Source: Eutreptiella sp. 'Long Island Sound 2002' (Eukaryota; Euglenozoa; Euglenophyceae; Eutreptiales; Eutreptiaceae). Taken from it: DNA of 64,000 nucleotides. The position numbers and the translations under genes were made by a program. Positions 12,680 through 24,025 of this stretch are shown here, piece after piece. Numbering within the stretch: the first letter of the stretch is position 1; every line of letters begins with the position of its first letter. A model generated the notes under the pieces. The model did not search any database. It was not told the origin of the DNA and saw nothing but the letters and a program-made list of their open reading frames with translations. The stretch is from the NCBI GenBank assembly GCA_964036045.1, contig OZ038385.1, positions 61,537,919-61,601,918 of the forward strand, written 5' to 3'.

Positions 12680-13574
12680 CCTGTAGGGATACAGGCAAAC
12701 ATTCCTTCCAACCTACAGGATCTCCTCCAAAAATAAACTGGATGTGGAGAATACCCACTGACTGCCCCCGGGAAATCGTTCAAAGCCCAAAGGGCTAATG
12801 GCAAGCTTTCCGCCCAAGAGTGCTTACTTGAACCCCCACGCTGCTCAAGGTACTACCTAAGTGAGTTCCCAATACTTTGGACAGCTCGTTCAGCACGTCC
12901 ATTGCTCTGTGGTCGGTAGGCCACCGAGCTGTGTTGTTCAACTCTACTCATGGCAAACAAATCCTTCAAAAACTCAGAGTTGATAATGGACGCATTGTCA
13001 CAAATGTACTCTTTTGCCAACCCGAACATATGGACGCATCAATCCAAAAACAGAGAAGCACCATTCTTACTGTCCAATCCCTTTTCTTGACAAGGGATTG
13101 CCAATACGTACCCGGTTTGACGGCAGACGATGACCATGAGATAGTTCACCTTTTCTCCAGTGAACTTCTGCAAACACTCGGGCAATTTACAAAAGTCAAT
13201 TGCAAGGGATGTGAAGGGATACTGCGGAACAGGAGTAAAATCACATGTGTCGGGTTGCTTGCCACTCCTTGCCTTCGTGGTTTGACACTCATGACATCGC
13301 CCAAGAATTTTGGCAATGTTGGGTGACAAATTACGCCTACCTCTTGGCAAGTCGTAGGCAAGCCACCAAAATGTTCTATCAAACTACTCCACAGTCTTCT
13401 CCACCCGATGGTGGCCATAAGAATGTATTGCCACCACCACGTCTTCAAAAAGAGCTGTAGGGCACACAATCTTTCCCTTGAACCGAATTTTCTTTCGTCA
13501 TCGTCAACCGTAATCCCAATGATTCGGGTTTGAGATGCCTGGATCAGACTCAAAGTCCCAGTCAGGAAATTCAT
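12680..13574 (-). pseudogene. Integrase core, copy A
   Basis: In shifting frames the minus strand gives the zinc-binding end CHECQTTK, then the catalytic core with Asp in LAIDFCKLPE, Asp in YICDNASIINSEF and Glu in RPQSNGRAERAVQS. These are the D, D and E of the retroviral integrase fold. The frame changes near 13350 and 13040, and stops interrupt it. Copy B at 23191-23950 has nearly the same protein. Confidence 0.85.
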
Positions 13575-14435
13575 CCCGATAATGCTCTATCCAATCCTCA
13601 TAGAGAATTTTGGACTAAGGTGGTATGTTCACCTTGGACACGGCACAAATGAGTCCTTCCGACTCCGGCCAATACGGCAAATGACTCATCGGAGCTTGAA
13701 GATGGGCTGCATAGCCAGAATCAGTCTCGGTGGACCAATTAGCTGCACATCCCTTTACACAAGCAATAGATGCAGCAAGCTCATTTATCTCTTTGTCCTG
13801 TCTGTCCTGAATGTCCTGAGAACTGTCGTGGAAACACTGAAGAATGGAGGGGCAAGGTTGTACCCAAGCTTGATGAGCACTTAGAGCCTGCACCGTGGCA
13901 TATCCAAGCCATTGGAGAGTTAAGACAGCCCCCATGGCAGTGATGGCATCGAGAAGTGTTGTATCCATCTGGACATGCCCACCAGGACAGCCCATCGGCG
14001 ACGGTGTTGTCCTTGCCGGGTTTGTACACCACTTCTATGTGGTACCGGCTTAAAAATTCATGCCACTGGCCACGCCTTCCGGAAGGCACCCAGAGGGTAC
14101 AAACATCTTCTTTGTACCAACTCTCCAAAGACTTGTGGTCGGTGTACACGGTGACTTTTCGTCCCCCAATCCAACTTTTCAATTTTAGCAAGCAAGAGAC
14201 TAATGCATAAGTCTCTTGCTCGCGGGTGCTCCAAGCTCTTTGTCCCTTCCCATCCTTGCCTTCAAGCTTGCGGCTGAAGAAAGCGCAAGGCTTCCACTCT
14301 TCTTCGGGGTTTTGTTGTTCCAGGACAGCACCGACTCCATGGTCGCATGCATCAACATGGATGCGATATTCACTGTCGGGTGATTGTATGTACAACTCAC
14401 ACTCAGCACTGAGTGCTTCCTTCTACTGAACAAAA
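13575..14435 (-). pseudogene. RNase H and spacer, copy A
   Basis: The ORF at 13781-14395 has the gypsy RNase H motifs: IHVDACDHGVGAVLEQ, STREQETYALV, VYTDHKSLESW and NTVADGLSWWA. A stop lies between STFVQ and KEAL upstream of the first motif. A deletion of about 130 bp after SWWACP, relative to copy B, removes the SWWAYPAGLADDTNF continuation. The segment down to the integrase zinc region is a low-similarity spacer. Confidence 0.85.
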
Positions 14436-14517
14436 GTAGACTCTATCTGGGGCGTGCACTGGATACAATTACACTCCCTTGGTACCCTACAACATCCCTT
14501 ACGACCATCTACCCCGG

Positions 14518-14525
14518 GGACACGC
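14518..14525. repeat. Target-site duplication copy (in copy A)
   Basis: ggacacgc here marks the border between gypsy #1 and the non-LTR element inside duplicate A. It matches 25171-25178. Its partner, on the 5' side of the non-LTR element, exists only once, at 36215-36222. Confidence 0.85.
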
Positions 14526-16230
14526 AGGTAGGTAGGTATCTTCGGGAGCTCGGGATGCCTCCTTTGACAAAGCAGGAAGAAGGTCTTACCAAGGGGGCGT
14601 CCTGTCCCTCCCACTGCCCTATGTCAGGTGCCTCTTGAGCCGCTCCCGCATGTGCTTGGGAAGGCATTGTCGCGGCCACCCGGTCCATGTGTCCTGGGTG
14701 GGAGGGTGTCCCCACATGTGTCCATGGGTAGGGCCACATGCCCCCTCCTTTGGGCGGCAGCTCTGGGGGCTGCCCAGCCGTGTGGAGTATCTCTCACCAC
14801 AAGGGGTATTGCTCCCGCTTGTCTACGGTACGACCGCCTCACCTCTGTGGTTTGAGTTGCGGGGCCACTCTGCCTGGCAGGCGACCCCCTCCTGGACTGT
14901 GTACCGGCTCGCCTGTCACCGGTTGCTTCCATGGCTCCGAGTGACGTTTGCCATGGTCCCCGATGCAGCCCGGCCGGGCTCAGACCAGTGGCCTTGAAGT
15001 AGTGCTCCTGCCACTGGGCCGGTGGGTCGGCCGGGTCGCCCCGGTGTGTCCAACTCATGGGGTGTTGGTTCTTTCCTGTCCCTCGTCCGCCCTATGTGTT
15101 CGCGGTGTCCCGGGCCTCTTGGCTCCTGTTCACCGGTGCGCTCGCGCGGTTTGTTGTGTCGTGTCTGCGGTGTCCTGGGCCACTTGGCTCCTGTTCACCG
15201 GTGTGCCCGCTCGGTGTGGTGCGTTGCGCGTGCGGTGTCCCGGGCCCCTTGGCTCCCGTTCACCGGTGTGCCCGCTGAGTGTGTTGTGTTGCGTGTGTGG
15301 TGTCCCCGGCCACTTGGCTCCTGTTCGCCGGTGCGCCTGCTCCGTGTGTTGCTTTGCGTGCGCGGTGTCCTGGGTCACTTGGCTCCCGTTCACCAGTGTG
15401 CCTGCTCGGTCTTTTGTTTTGTTTGTGCGATGTCCTGGGCCACTTGGCTCCTGTTCACCGGTGTGCCTGCGCGGTTCGTTGTGTTGTGTCTGCGGTGTCC
15501 TGGGCCACTTGGCTCCTGTCCACCGGTGTGTCCGCTCGGTGTGTTGCGTTGCGTGTGTGGCGTCCTGGGCCCCTCGGCCCCCGCTCACCGGTGTGCCCGC
15601 TCGCTGTGTTGTGTTGCGTGTGCAGTGCCCTGGGCCACTTGGCTCCTGTTCACCGGTGCGCTCGCTCGGTGTGTTGCTTTGCGTGCGCGGTGTCCCGGGC
15701 CTCTTGGCTCTTGTTCACCGGTGTGCCAGGCAGTGGTGCCTCGTCCCTTTGTTGCCCTCGGTGCACGCGCGTGTGCGGTGTCCTGGCCCTCGCCGCGCCC
15801 GCTCACCGGTGTGAGCGCTGTGTGCGGTGCGCGTGTGCCATTGGTGGTTGTGTCCCTCTTCCTCCCGCCCTAATTTTCGTTTCTCCTTTTTTTTTTTTGA
15901 TGGAAAAAAAAAACACGGGCGCGCGTACACTGCAGGCACAGGCACGGGCAGCTGGTGCGGCGGTGCAATAGTGTTGTGTCCTCTGGCGTGTGTCATCGGT
16001 GCTGTGGAGGCGGTCGCGCCCCAGGGGTGCGGCTCACGCGTCCTGATGTACACGGGTATAGGCCAGGGTTGGTTTGGTTAGGTGTCTCTTTGCTTCTGGA
16101 GCTGGCTGGTTAGGCGGCTGTGTGGGCTGTGGGTATGGGCTGTGGTTACGTTGTTCCCTCGGCGGGCCTGGTTAGGAGTCAAGAGTTAGCAGTTTCGGGG
16201 TGTGGCCCTGGTTTGATTTGTGTTTGGGTG
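14526..16230 (-). other. Non-LTR 3' noncoding region, copy A
   Basis: In the element's sense, this part follows the end of the downstream ORF and finishes in ACCT repeats. It holds the 65-bp minisatellite and, at 15887-15913, a run of 12 T, then gatgg, then 10 A, which could form a hairpin. All three + strand frames are open across the minisatellite because 65 is not a multiple of three; I do not call them genes. Confidence 0.7.
15115..15830. repeat. 65-bp minisatellite, copy A
   Basis: ttggctcctgttcaccggtg recurs at 15119, 15184, 15249, 15314, 15379, 15444, 15509, 15574, 15639 and 15704, a strict 65-bp period, followed by a degenerate unit. The constant spacing with substitutions but no indels suggests that the unit length is maintained. 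Confidence 0.95.
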
Positions 16231-16239
16231 TTGGCTCGG

Positions 16240-19200
16240 TTAAGCGGTTGCGACGGTAGCGGGCCTGGGTTCGGTGCCTTTGGGCGTAGTGGTGCCCGTC
16301 GTCCTGTGCGTTTGCGTCCTTCGGCGTCCGGTTCGTTTGGTGACTTCCGGGCCGGGCCTGGCGTGGTGCCCCGTGGTGGTGGTTTGCTGGGTAACGGGGT
16401 CAGGTGGCGGCGCCGCTGGCCGGGGGGTCCGGCGCGTCGTGTTGTGTGGTGCGCAGGGCTCCTGGGGTGCTGTGGGTGCCGCCGGTGTCGGTGCGCCGAC
16501 GCTTGTGGGGTGGTGAGGGGGTGTGTGTGTGCGGGGCTGGGTTTTTGGTGATGTCCCACAGGCGGATCCCGTCTCGCTGTGTCTCCTGCAGGCGCCTGAG
16601 GACATACAGGTGGTCCTGGGGCGCGGGGAGGTTGCTGGGGTGGACTCCCAGGGGGTGGAGCGCATCGGCCAGCATGGCTCCCCATGCAGCCTGCGGCATC
16701 CACCCCCCCGCCGGCCGGAGGCGGCAGTTCTCCACCGACCCCTTGCGGGGCCGGTGGACCAGGCCCTCAAGGGAGGGCCCTCCCCGGGCCCACTTTCGCA
16801 GCTGCCACCACTGTCCCTTGGCGGGGCCGCGGTCTTGGGCGGAGGAGTGGGCGTGGGTGGGTGTGACGGGGTCGTGGGGACCGGTGGCGGTGGCAGGCCT
16901 GGGGGATTCCTCGTAGTCTTGTACCGTGGGGGTGCGCGGGGAGTGGGGGCGCGCGCGGATGTGGACCCGCGGGTGTGCGCGCACGGTCTCCGCCTCGGGG
17001 TTGGGCGGGGACTCGCGGCGGCGGCAGTAGCGGGGCATGCGCTGTATGTGGGCTGTTATCGAGGGTTGGTAGGGGGGCGGGGACGCTGCTGGTGGACCCT
17101 GGCGTCGTTCTGGCCTGGTCAGGGGCGGTCCCTGGGCCTGCGGTGCGGGCTTTGAGAGGTGGCGGGACGAGGTGCGTCGTGCTTCGGCCGCGGCGCGCTC
17201 CGCTATGAAGGTGGTGGCGGCGGCGTCAGTGACCGTGCTGGGGCGCCGTGCTTGGTGCTGCTGCCTCTGTGCCTGGGACCGCTGGGGCCGAATGTCATAG
17301 AGGACGTCCTCGAAGGGTCGGGCTCGCGCTGCCGTCGTGGCGCCGGGTTTGGGCTTGGGTTTAGGCTTGGCTGCGGGTTGCGGTCGTGGCGCGCTGATGG
17401 GTTTGGGTGGCTGTTTGGCGGCGGTCTTGGGTTTCGGCTGGGTCGCGGGTGCGGGCCTCGTTGGAGCGTGGGCCTTGGCGGCGGCGGGGTTGCTCGCGGT
17501 GGGGACGGGTTTGGGGGCCCGTTTGGGAGGTGTCCCCCGCGGCCTGGGGGGTGGAGTGCTTGATGAGGACGTGGTGGTGGTGGTGGATGAGGTGGTCGTG
17601 GTGGTGGAGGTTGTGGAGTCGGAGGCGCAGGAGAGGGCTGCCGGAGACGGCGGAGGGCCCTTGGCTTCGGGGGCGGGCGTAGGATGCTGGGTCCTGCAAG
17701 TAGCGAGCACGAGGGTGCGGGTTCGGGCACCGGGCGCGTGCGCGTGTTTTCCCTGGTGACCCGTGCGTGCTGGTGCTGGTGTGGCGGCGTTGTCTCAGCT
17801 GTGCGGGCACGTGGGTTACCCCGGGGGGTGGCCATATCTGCTCCAGGAAGTGCGGGTGTGTTTGCTAGAGGTAGTCGAGGGTGCGGAAGAAGCATCGCTG
17901 GTTGCCGGGCATGTCCTGCTCTGTGAGGTGGGGGTAGTTTTGGGTAGGGTGGTCTGGGCCCGGCCACAGCAACGCCATGAGGCGGGCTGCCACCATGTAT
18001 GGGCAGGGCTGTAGGGTGGTCGGGCGTGGGGGGGTGGGTCCCCTGCGGTTTGGGGGGGCTTCCCTCTGATAGGGGGCGCAGCGTGACCCTCCACAGCCAC
18101 CGGTCCGTGGGGATCCCCCAGGTCCGTTGGGTCCACTTGGCGAGGCAATACATCGCCCTAAAAAGGCCCTGGCTGCCGCTGCGGATGGAGAGCAGCGTGT
18201 CCAGGGACTTGCGTTCCCACGTGCGCCAGATGTGGGGGTCGTCCGGCTCGTCCCCCCTGGCGTACGTGTCGAGGCCTGGGTTGTGTGGGGGGGGGGCGTA
18301 GTCGGCGGGGAGGAGGGAGTCGGTGCCGTGCACCACCCAGTTATCAGTTGGTGCGTGGTAGTGGGTGCTGGAGAGGGTGTAGTCCAGATTGTACATGAGA
18401 GTCATGTACGTGGAGTGGGCTGGCTGCCGGTCGTCGGGGGCGGGAATGTCCCCCAGGACGTGGTGCCGGAAGTTGCTCAGGGAGGCCATCCGGGCTACCC
18501 ATGTTTCCCGCTCCCACTCTTTGTTGTTGTCGGGGGTGGCGCTGGGTGGGGGGTGGGCCATGTTGGGCTCGCGGTAGCGGGTGCGGCCCTGGGTGCTGTC
18601 CCGCTCCGGCACAGGGTGTCCGACTAGGTGTCGCCCCCAGTCGATGGGGGGCACCCAGATCCCGCTCCCCGCGGGGGGCGGGCTCTAGCCGTCTGGGGTG
18701 GCGCGTGGGGGGCGGTCGTGTCGGGCGACGTGGAGGAAGGTGTCGAAGAGGAAGTCTCGGACGCCTTCCCCCAGGGTGGCCGCCTGAACCGGGGTTGTCG
18801 CCCGGATGCGCTGGGTGGTGCCGGAGGTGCGGAGGCACAGCACGTCCTGGTCCCCGATTCCCCGGAGGTGCTGCCATACCGCTGCGGGGTTGTGTAGGGC
18901 TTAGGGTTCGGCCGGTGCGGCGGCTGGTGGTGCGGGGTTTGATGGGGGGGGTGGTGTGGGTGCGGGGGGGGTGGTCGTCGTTGTCGCGTGTGGGGTCCGG
19001 TGATGGGGTTTCATGTGGCGGTCGCGGGAGGGGGGATTCACGGTGGCGTGTGTCGGCGGGGGCATCGACATCAATTGGCTGGTGCTGGCTGCCGCGTGTT
19101 GCGTCTGGGGCCTGGTCTCGGGGGGGGGGCGGGGGGGGGGGTGGTGTGGGGGTGGGACTGTTGGTGGTGGGGGGGGGCGGGGGTGGGTGTTGTGCTGGCT

Positions 19201-20950
19201 GGGGGTCCCGGTGTCCCTGTGGGTCGTGTGGGTGTTGCGTGTGTGCGCCGTGCGGTCCTTGCGGTTCTTGACTGGTTGTGGTGCCGAGGTGTGGGTGGGA
19301 GGCGGGCGCATGGGCGTCCGGGTGGGGCTGTGGTCCGTATGTAATGGGTGGCTGCTGGTGGTTGGTGCTCGCTGATATGGCGTCAGGGTGGGGGGGCTGC
19401 TGGTGGTGGTGGGGCGCTCCTACTAGGCCCTGGTGTTGCTGGGGTGCGTGCGCGGCTCCCTGCGGGTCCATGGGGGTGTACCGTGGCTCGTGTGTCGTCG
19501 GTCCGTGTAGGGGGGGCGGCAGGTGGTGCTGGACCGCGTCGTGGTGGTGTTGAGGGTGTGCTGGTTGTGTGTGGTACCCCGGCGTTGGTGGGCGTGGTGG
19601 TAGGGGCTGGTGCTGGTGGAATACGTGATGGTGTGGTGCGGTGATGTGTGCCATTAGGGGTGGGTGGTTCGTGGGGCCTGGTTGTGCTGGGACGTGGTGG
19701 AGATGTAGCTGGTGGGGGTCGATGTAGCATGGGGGCATCAGGGGGTTGGGGTTGGGAGGGATGGGGGCGTGGTGGTGGTGTTGGTGGTGCCATGTCCCCT
19801 GGCTCTGCGCGTATGGTGGTTCTGGCATGGTGTGTGCGGGCGGTGGTGGCTGACTGGGCTGCAGCGTTTCGGTGCTGCGGTACGGTGGTGGTGGTGGGTG
19901 CTGGCGGTGGCGGTGCTGTTGGTGTGCCCCGGGGGTCTGGGCGTGGGGTGGTGCGGTGTGGCTGGACCAATGCCCTGGTCGGGGCGTCGCGCCCTGCTGG
20001 CAGGCGCGCTGGCGGGCCCCCTGACCTGTCTTGGTCTTCTTGGCCTGGCGGGTGTCGGGGGCGGGTGAACCCCCCTGTCCCCGTGGGGGCGACGGGGAGC
20101 GGGCGTGCCAGCGGTGTGCCTCTCGGAGGCGCGTCTCGAGGCCTCTGACGTAGGTGCGCTGGTCCGTGAGGCCCATCCGTGTGGCGGTGGCCCCGTCGGG
20201 GGCGGCCAGGTGGGCGTCCCGAAAGGGCACCCAGCCCTCCGGGGGCTTCAGTTGTGCGGGGTGGGGGTGGTGTGCCGGGTAGAGGCGTGCGCTGAGTGGA
20301 TAAGGTGTTCCTTTCCGTTGGCCGATGGGCGGTGTTGAACCGGCGGCAGGTGATTCGGAGGTAGGCTGCTATCTCCTCTGGTGCCGTGTCCGCCCACGCT
20401 TCTGGCGTCAGGGCTGCTGCTTGGGGGACCGGGAGTTGTGGGTCTGGGAGGTGTAGGTCACCGTGGTGGAGGTATAGGGCGAGGAGGATGTGGTGGGCCG
20501 CCACGTTCAAGCCGCCCCCGCTGTGGCGTAAGGGTGGGCTTCGGGGGCGCAGGGGTGTGCTGCCCGTGGCCACGGTTATGGTCCATGCGTGGAACGCCGC
20601 GTCCGCCACGTAGTACCCTCCCAGGTGGTCCCGGAGGGTGTCGGTGAGTGGCCCAAAGAAGATGGGGTGGCTGGCGGGGGGGGGTGCGGCGGGGGCTGCG
20701 GGCCGCTCGCGGTGGTGGGGGTTGAGGTCCCCGCAGTGGGGGCAGTGGGTGAGGCGGTGCGCGGCTCCCAGGCAGACCCACTGGTCTGGGTTGCAGGGCA
20801 GAGCCGTCTGTGGTAGCCGCTGGCGTACGCAGAGGGGACATGCGGTGGCTGGCGGTTGGTGGTACCTGCCGACGGACGGTGGCGTGGGGGGATGGGGGCT
20901 GGTGGCGCGCGCATGCTGCTTGGCGTGTGTGCGGTGCCTGTGGTGCCCGT
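16240..20950 (-). pseudogene. Non-LTR downstream ORF (ORF-B), copy A
   Basis: A Pro/His/Thr-rich protein, broken by frameshifts, can be followed across 4.7 kb on the minus strand. From its start it shows a Cys-rich head (CPLC, then WVCLGAAHRL and CPHCGDLNPH), a conserved stretch around DAAFHAWTITV and APEEIAAYLRITC, a very Pro-rich middle, another conserved stretch (GVRDFLFDTFLHVARHD, then IDWGRHLVGHPVP, KWTQRTWGIPTDRWLWRVTL), and an end containing DHLYVLRRLQETQRDGIRLW. Conserved islands between low-complexity linkers suggest a real gag-like or accessory protein. I do not recognise the family. Confidence 0.55.
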
Positions 20951-21032
20951 GTGTGCCGTGCCAGTGTTGTGCTCGGTGGATGGTGTCTAGGCTTGGTGGG
21001 GGTTCCGTGTTGGTATGTCACGGGGTAGGTTC

Positions 21033-21480
21033 TCATGGTTGGTAGAACAAGAGTTTGAGGAGGTGGGCTTGGTCTGTCCGGGGCAGGGTTGCTGCATGCT
21101 GTAGGTATTTGTGGATGCGGTATGTGAGCTGCTCTGCTGTCTTGGCAACGGCCGTCCGCTGCATGTGCGCCGCCGTGGCCTGGGGGTCCTCCGCAAGGGT
21201 GCGTAGCAAGGTGTAGACGGCAGTGGGGACGAATCCCCTGCGGACAGCCTCGAGTACCTCCGTCTGCTTGAGGACTGTGGTGAGTTGCTGGGTCGCCGGG
21301 GACTGCGTCAGCCATCCAGTGTGCTGTGCGATGGTGTGGGTTGGGTTCCAGTCCCTGAGGGTGTCCAGTCCTCTGTATAGGGGGCACACCTTGAAGTGGT
21401 CCCAGGTTTCTTCTTCCGCGTGGCCACAGATGCATTTGGTGTATCCTGCGGGGACGTGGATCGAGCGGCGCGCATACCAT
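21033..21480 (-). pseudogene. Non-LTR C-terminal zinc motif, copy A
   Basis: The minus strand encodes CICGHAEEETWDHFKVC, the Cys-Cys-His-Cys motif found at the end of many non-LTR polyproteins (zf-RVT type), followed by about 110 residues ending LLKLLFYQP and a stop near 21033. It probably binds nucleic acid during target-primed reverse transcription; that role is family knowledge. Confidence 0.8.
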
Positions 21481-22215
21481 CGGTGGTATCGGTGAGGAGG
21501 GGAAGCTGTTCGAGGGCGAGTTTGAGTTGGGGTTTTTGTAGGTGTGCTGGGAGGCTATCCGGGCGCAGGGCGGAGTAGTCGAGGGGGGTGTGGATGGAGT
21601 CTTTGAGGCGTCGGAGGAGTTCGGTGTTCGCTGGGTGGCCCAGTGTGGTGGCCAGTTGCTGGATGGGTGTGGGGTAGTGGTACTGCTTGTCTCGATCCGT
21701 GTACGGCGTGTCCTCGGGCATCCATTGGGGGGGCTGTGTGGCCGGGGGTATCGGGGGCAGGTGCTGCAGGTGGCTGTGGTGTGGGTTGTCCAGTCGCATG
21801 TGTTCGAGCCCTGGGGTGTGGCTGGTGTTCTGGTGTTTGGCCTGCGTGTCTGCGCGTCCATTGCCGTATGCGTAGCGGTGTGACTCCTGTTTGACGATGT
21901 GTAGGGCGTCCTGGGGCTGGATGCCCCTGAAGGCCATCCATAGTCCCAACGCTTGTGTGGTGAGGCCGGACTCGAGTGCCTTGTGGAGGGGCAGGTCCGC
22001 AAGGCGCCTGATGAGCCGGATGTCGACCGTGGCGTCAGCGACTACCCAGATGTTGCGGAGCTGGATTGTTGTGGGTGGTGGTGTGGCGGTGACAGCGTCT
22101 GCCAGGATGCGCAGTTCGCTGTGGGAGGACGCCCCAAAGATGGTGGCCCCGGTGTGGTGTTCCACGTGGAGGCCGCCTGCCTGTCGGGTGATGCGCACGG
22201 AGGCACAACCGACCG
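21481..22215 (-). pseudogene. Non-LTR RNase H fragment, copy A
   Basis: This is the same RNase H as at 32183-33000 but cut at its N-terminal end by the duplication breakpoint, so the first catalytic Asp (FTDASG) is missing. SHSELRILADAV and GNGRADTQAK remain. Confidence 0.8.
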
Positions 22216-22631
22216 AAATTTAGCGCATCAAGCTCAAATCTATCCCAAGTGCCCAAAGTGGTGGGCACACCATGGAATAGGCACTGAAACACCCACAACA
22301 ATACAAAAGAATGGCATGGTGGCATCCGGAAACCCAAAATTAGGGGGGAGATGCAAAGGAAAGCTGAGGAGGACATCACAATGCAGATGGGAGGAGTAGG
22401 TCAAACAAGTGGAAAAGACATGTGGGTAACAGAGACAACCACCATCAATCAATGGCAACGGATAAGGGCAAAGGGATCATATGGCAAAAGGGTTGAAAGC
22501 ATCAATGCAAAATTGCCTGAATACAGTGTGAAGAGATGGCATTCCACTCCAACGGGGAAAATTTGATGAGAAAACTTGGTGGAGGGCCAACCTGCCAATA
22601 GTTGGTAAAGAAAAAGAAAATCAACAATAAT

Positions 22632-23288
22632 TCAGCGCAAATCTGGCAAAGACACATCAATCCATTTCGGACGGTTGTACCGAGCCCATGTGTCGTTGAT
22701 ATTATGCAAGAACGAGCCTCCATAATGCCACTCAGGTTCGGGGAACCCCCGAAATTTGACTCCCCACTTTTGCTTCCCCCTAACGACACGATCCCCCAAA
22801 ACAAGCTCAACCACGTAATTGTCGGTCTCAATCAACTCTTCTCTATCCGTATAATAGTGCAAAGGCACTTTCTTGTCGTTCTTGTAAGGGACATAGGGCT
22901 TCAATCGCCGAGAAGTGAAGATCTCTTCCCTTCCTCGGATATTTACACGGTAGGTGCCCATTGAGATGCGTCTCAACACGTCACAAGGGCCTTGCCAAAC
23001 CCATTCGAGCTTGCCATGTACATGAGGTTCTACAATACAATTACGCACCCATACACGATCACCCGCCCTGAGCGATTGCACCGGATGTTTGGCCAAAAAT
23101 TTAGCAAACTCCTTGGCATGGAGGTCTTCAAGGTGCTTTCCGACTTCAGCACGTTCGTCCAACATGCGACCAAAAGATTGTCCTGCATCCTCAGCCCCAT
23201 CCTGTAGGGATACAGGCAAACATTCCTTCCAACCTACAGGATCTCTCCCAAAAATAAACTGGATGTGGAGAATACCCACTGACTGCAC
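22632..23288 (-). pseudogene. Integrase C-terminus and chromodomain, copy B
   Basis: This 219-codon open segment contains the integrase C-terminal part (AGDRVWVRN, GPCDVLRRISMGTYRVNI, RRLKPYVPY) and a full chromodomain, YVVELVLGD to GGSFLHNINDTWARY, with the Trp and aromatic positions typical of the fold. It ends SLPDLR and a stop. Unlike copy A there is no stop inside the chromodomain, so copy B keeps the older state. Confidence 0.88.
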
Positions 23289-23950
23289 CCGGGAAATCGT
23301 TCAAAGCCCAAAGGGCTAATGGCATACTTTCCGCCCAAGAGTGCTTACTTGAACCCCCACGCTGCTCAGTGTACTGCCTAAGTGAGTTCCCAATACTTTG
23401 GACAGCTCGTTCAGCACGTCCATTGCTCTGTGGTCGGTAGGCCACCGAGCTGTGTTGTTCAACTCTACTCATGGCAAACAAATCCTTCAAAAACTCAGAG
23501 TTGATAATGGCCGCATTGTCACAAATGTACTCTTTTGCCAACCCAAACATATGGACGCATCAATCCAAAAACAGAGAAGCAGCATTCTTACTGTCCAATC
23601 CCTTTTCTTGACAAGGGATTGCCAATACGTACCCGGTTTGACGGCAGACGATGACGAAGAGATAGTTCACCTTTTCTCCAGTGAACTTCTGCAAACACTC
23701 GGGCAATTTACAAAAGTCAATTGCAAGGGATGTGAAGGGATACTGCGGAACAGGAGTAAAATCACATGTGTCGGGTTGCTTGCCACTCCTTGCCTTCGTG
23801 GTTTGACACTCATGACATCGCCCAAGAATTTTGGCAATGTTGGGTGACAAATTACGCCTACCTCTTGGCAAGTCGTAGGCAAGCCACCAAAATGTTCTAT
23901 CAAACTACTCCACAGTCTTCTCCACCTGATGGTGGCCATAAGAATTTATT
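23191..23950 (-). pseudogene. Integrase core, copy B
   Basis: The D, D and E residues lie in LAIDFCKLPE, YICDNAAIINSEF and RPQSNGRAERAVQS, with the CHECQTTK zinc end upstream. One stop separates the first catalytic block (23560-23871) from the second (23191-23550). Confidence 0.88.
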
Positions 23951-24025
23951 GCCACCACCACGTCTTCAAAAAGAGCTGTAGGGCACACAATCTTTCCCTT
24001 GAACCGAATTTTTTTTCCGTCATCG

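Larger units (their letters stand above)
11701..22215. repeat. Tandem duplication, copy A (about 10.5 kb)
   Basis: From agcgcatcaagctc to cacaaccgaccg this block repeats at 22222-32892 with high identity (about 97-99 percent by eye). The duplicated sequence joins the gypsy #1 3' half to the non-LTR element, including the insertion junction at 14518-14525, so duplication followed insertion. Copy A lacks about 130 bp near 13975 that copy B keeps (24498-24631), and lacks 27 bp near 16800 that copy B keeps near 27450. Confidence 0.92.
14526..22215 (-). mobile_element. Non-LTR retrotransposon, copy A (3' 7.7 kb)
   Basis: This is the duplicated 3' part of the element at 25179-36214. In minus orientation it runs from the middle of RNase H (cut at 22215) through the zinc motif, the long downstream ORF and the 65-bp minisatellite to the ACCT tail at 14526. 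No second target duplication exists at its upper edge, which confirms that it arose by segmental duplication, not by its own insertion. Confidence 0.85.

Noticed and set aside
14948-15971. Overlapping open frames in all three + strand phases
   Set aside because: They translate the 65-bp minisatellite antisense to the non-LTR element. Three-frame openness is a property of the repeat.
17200-18650. Host Pro-rich protein gene on the minus strand
   Set aside because: The same sequence occurs in both tandem copies within one non-LTR insertion bounded by a target duplication, so it belongs to the element.
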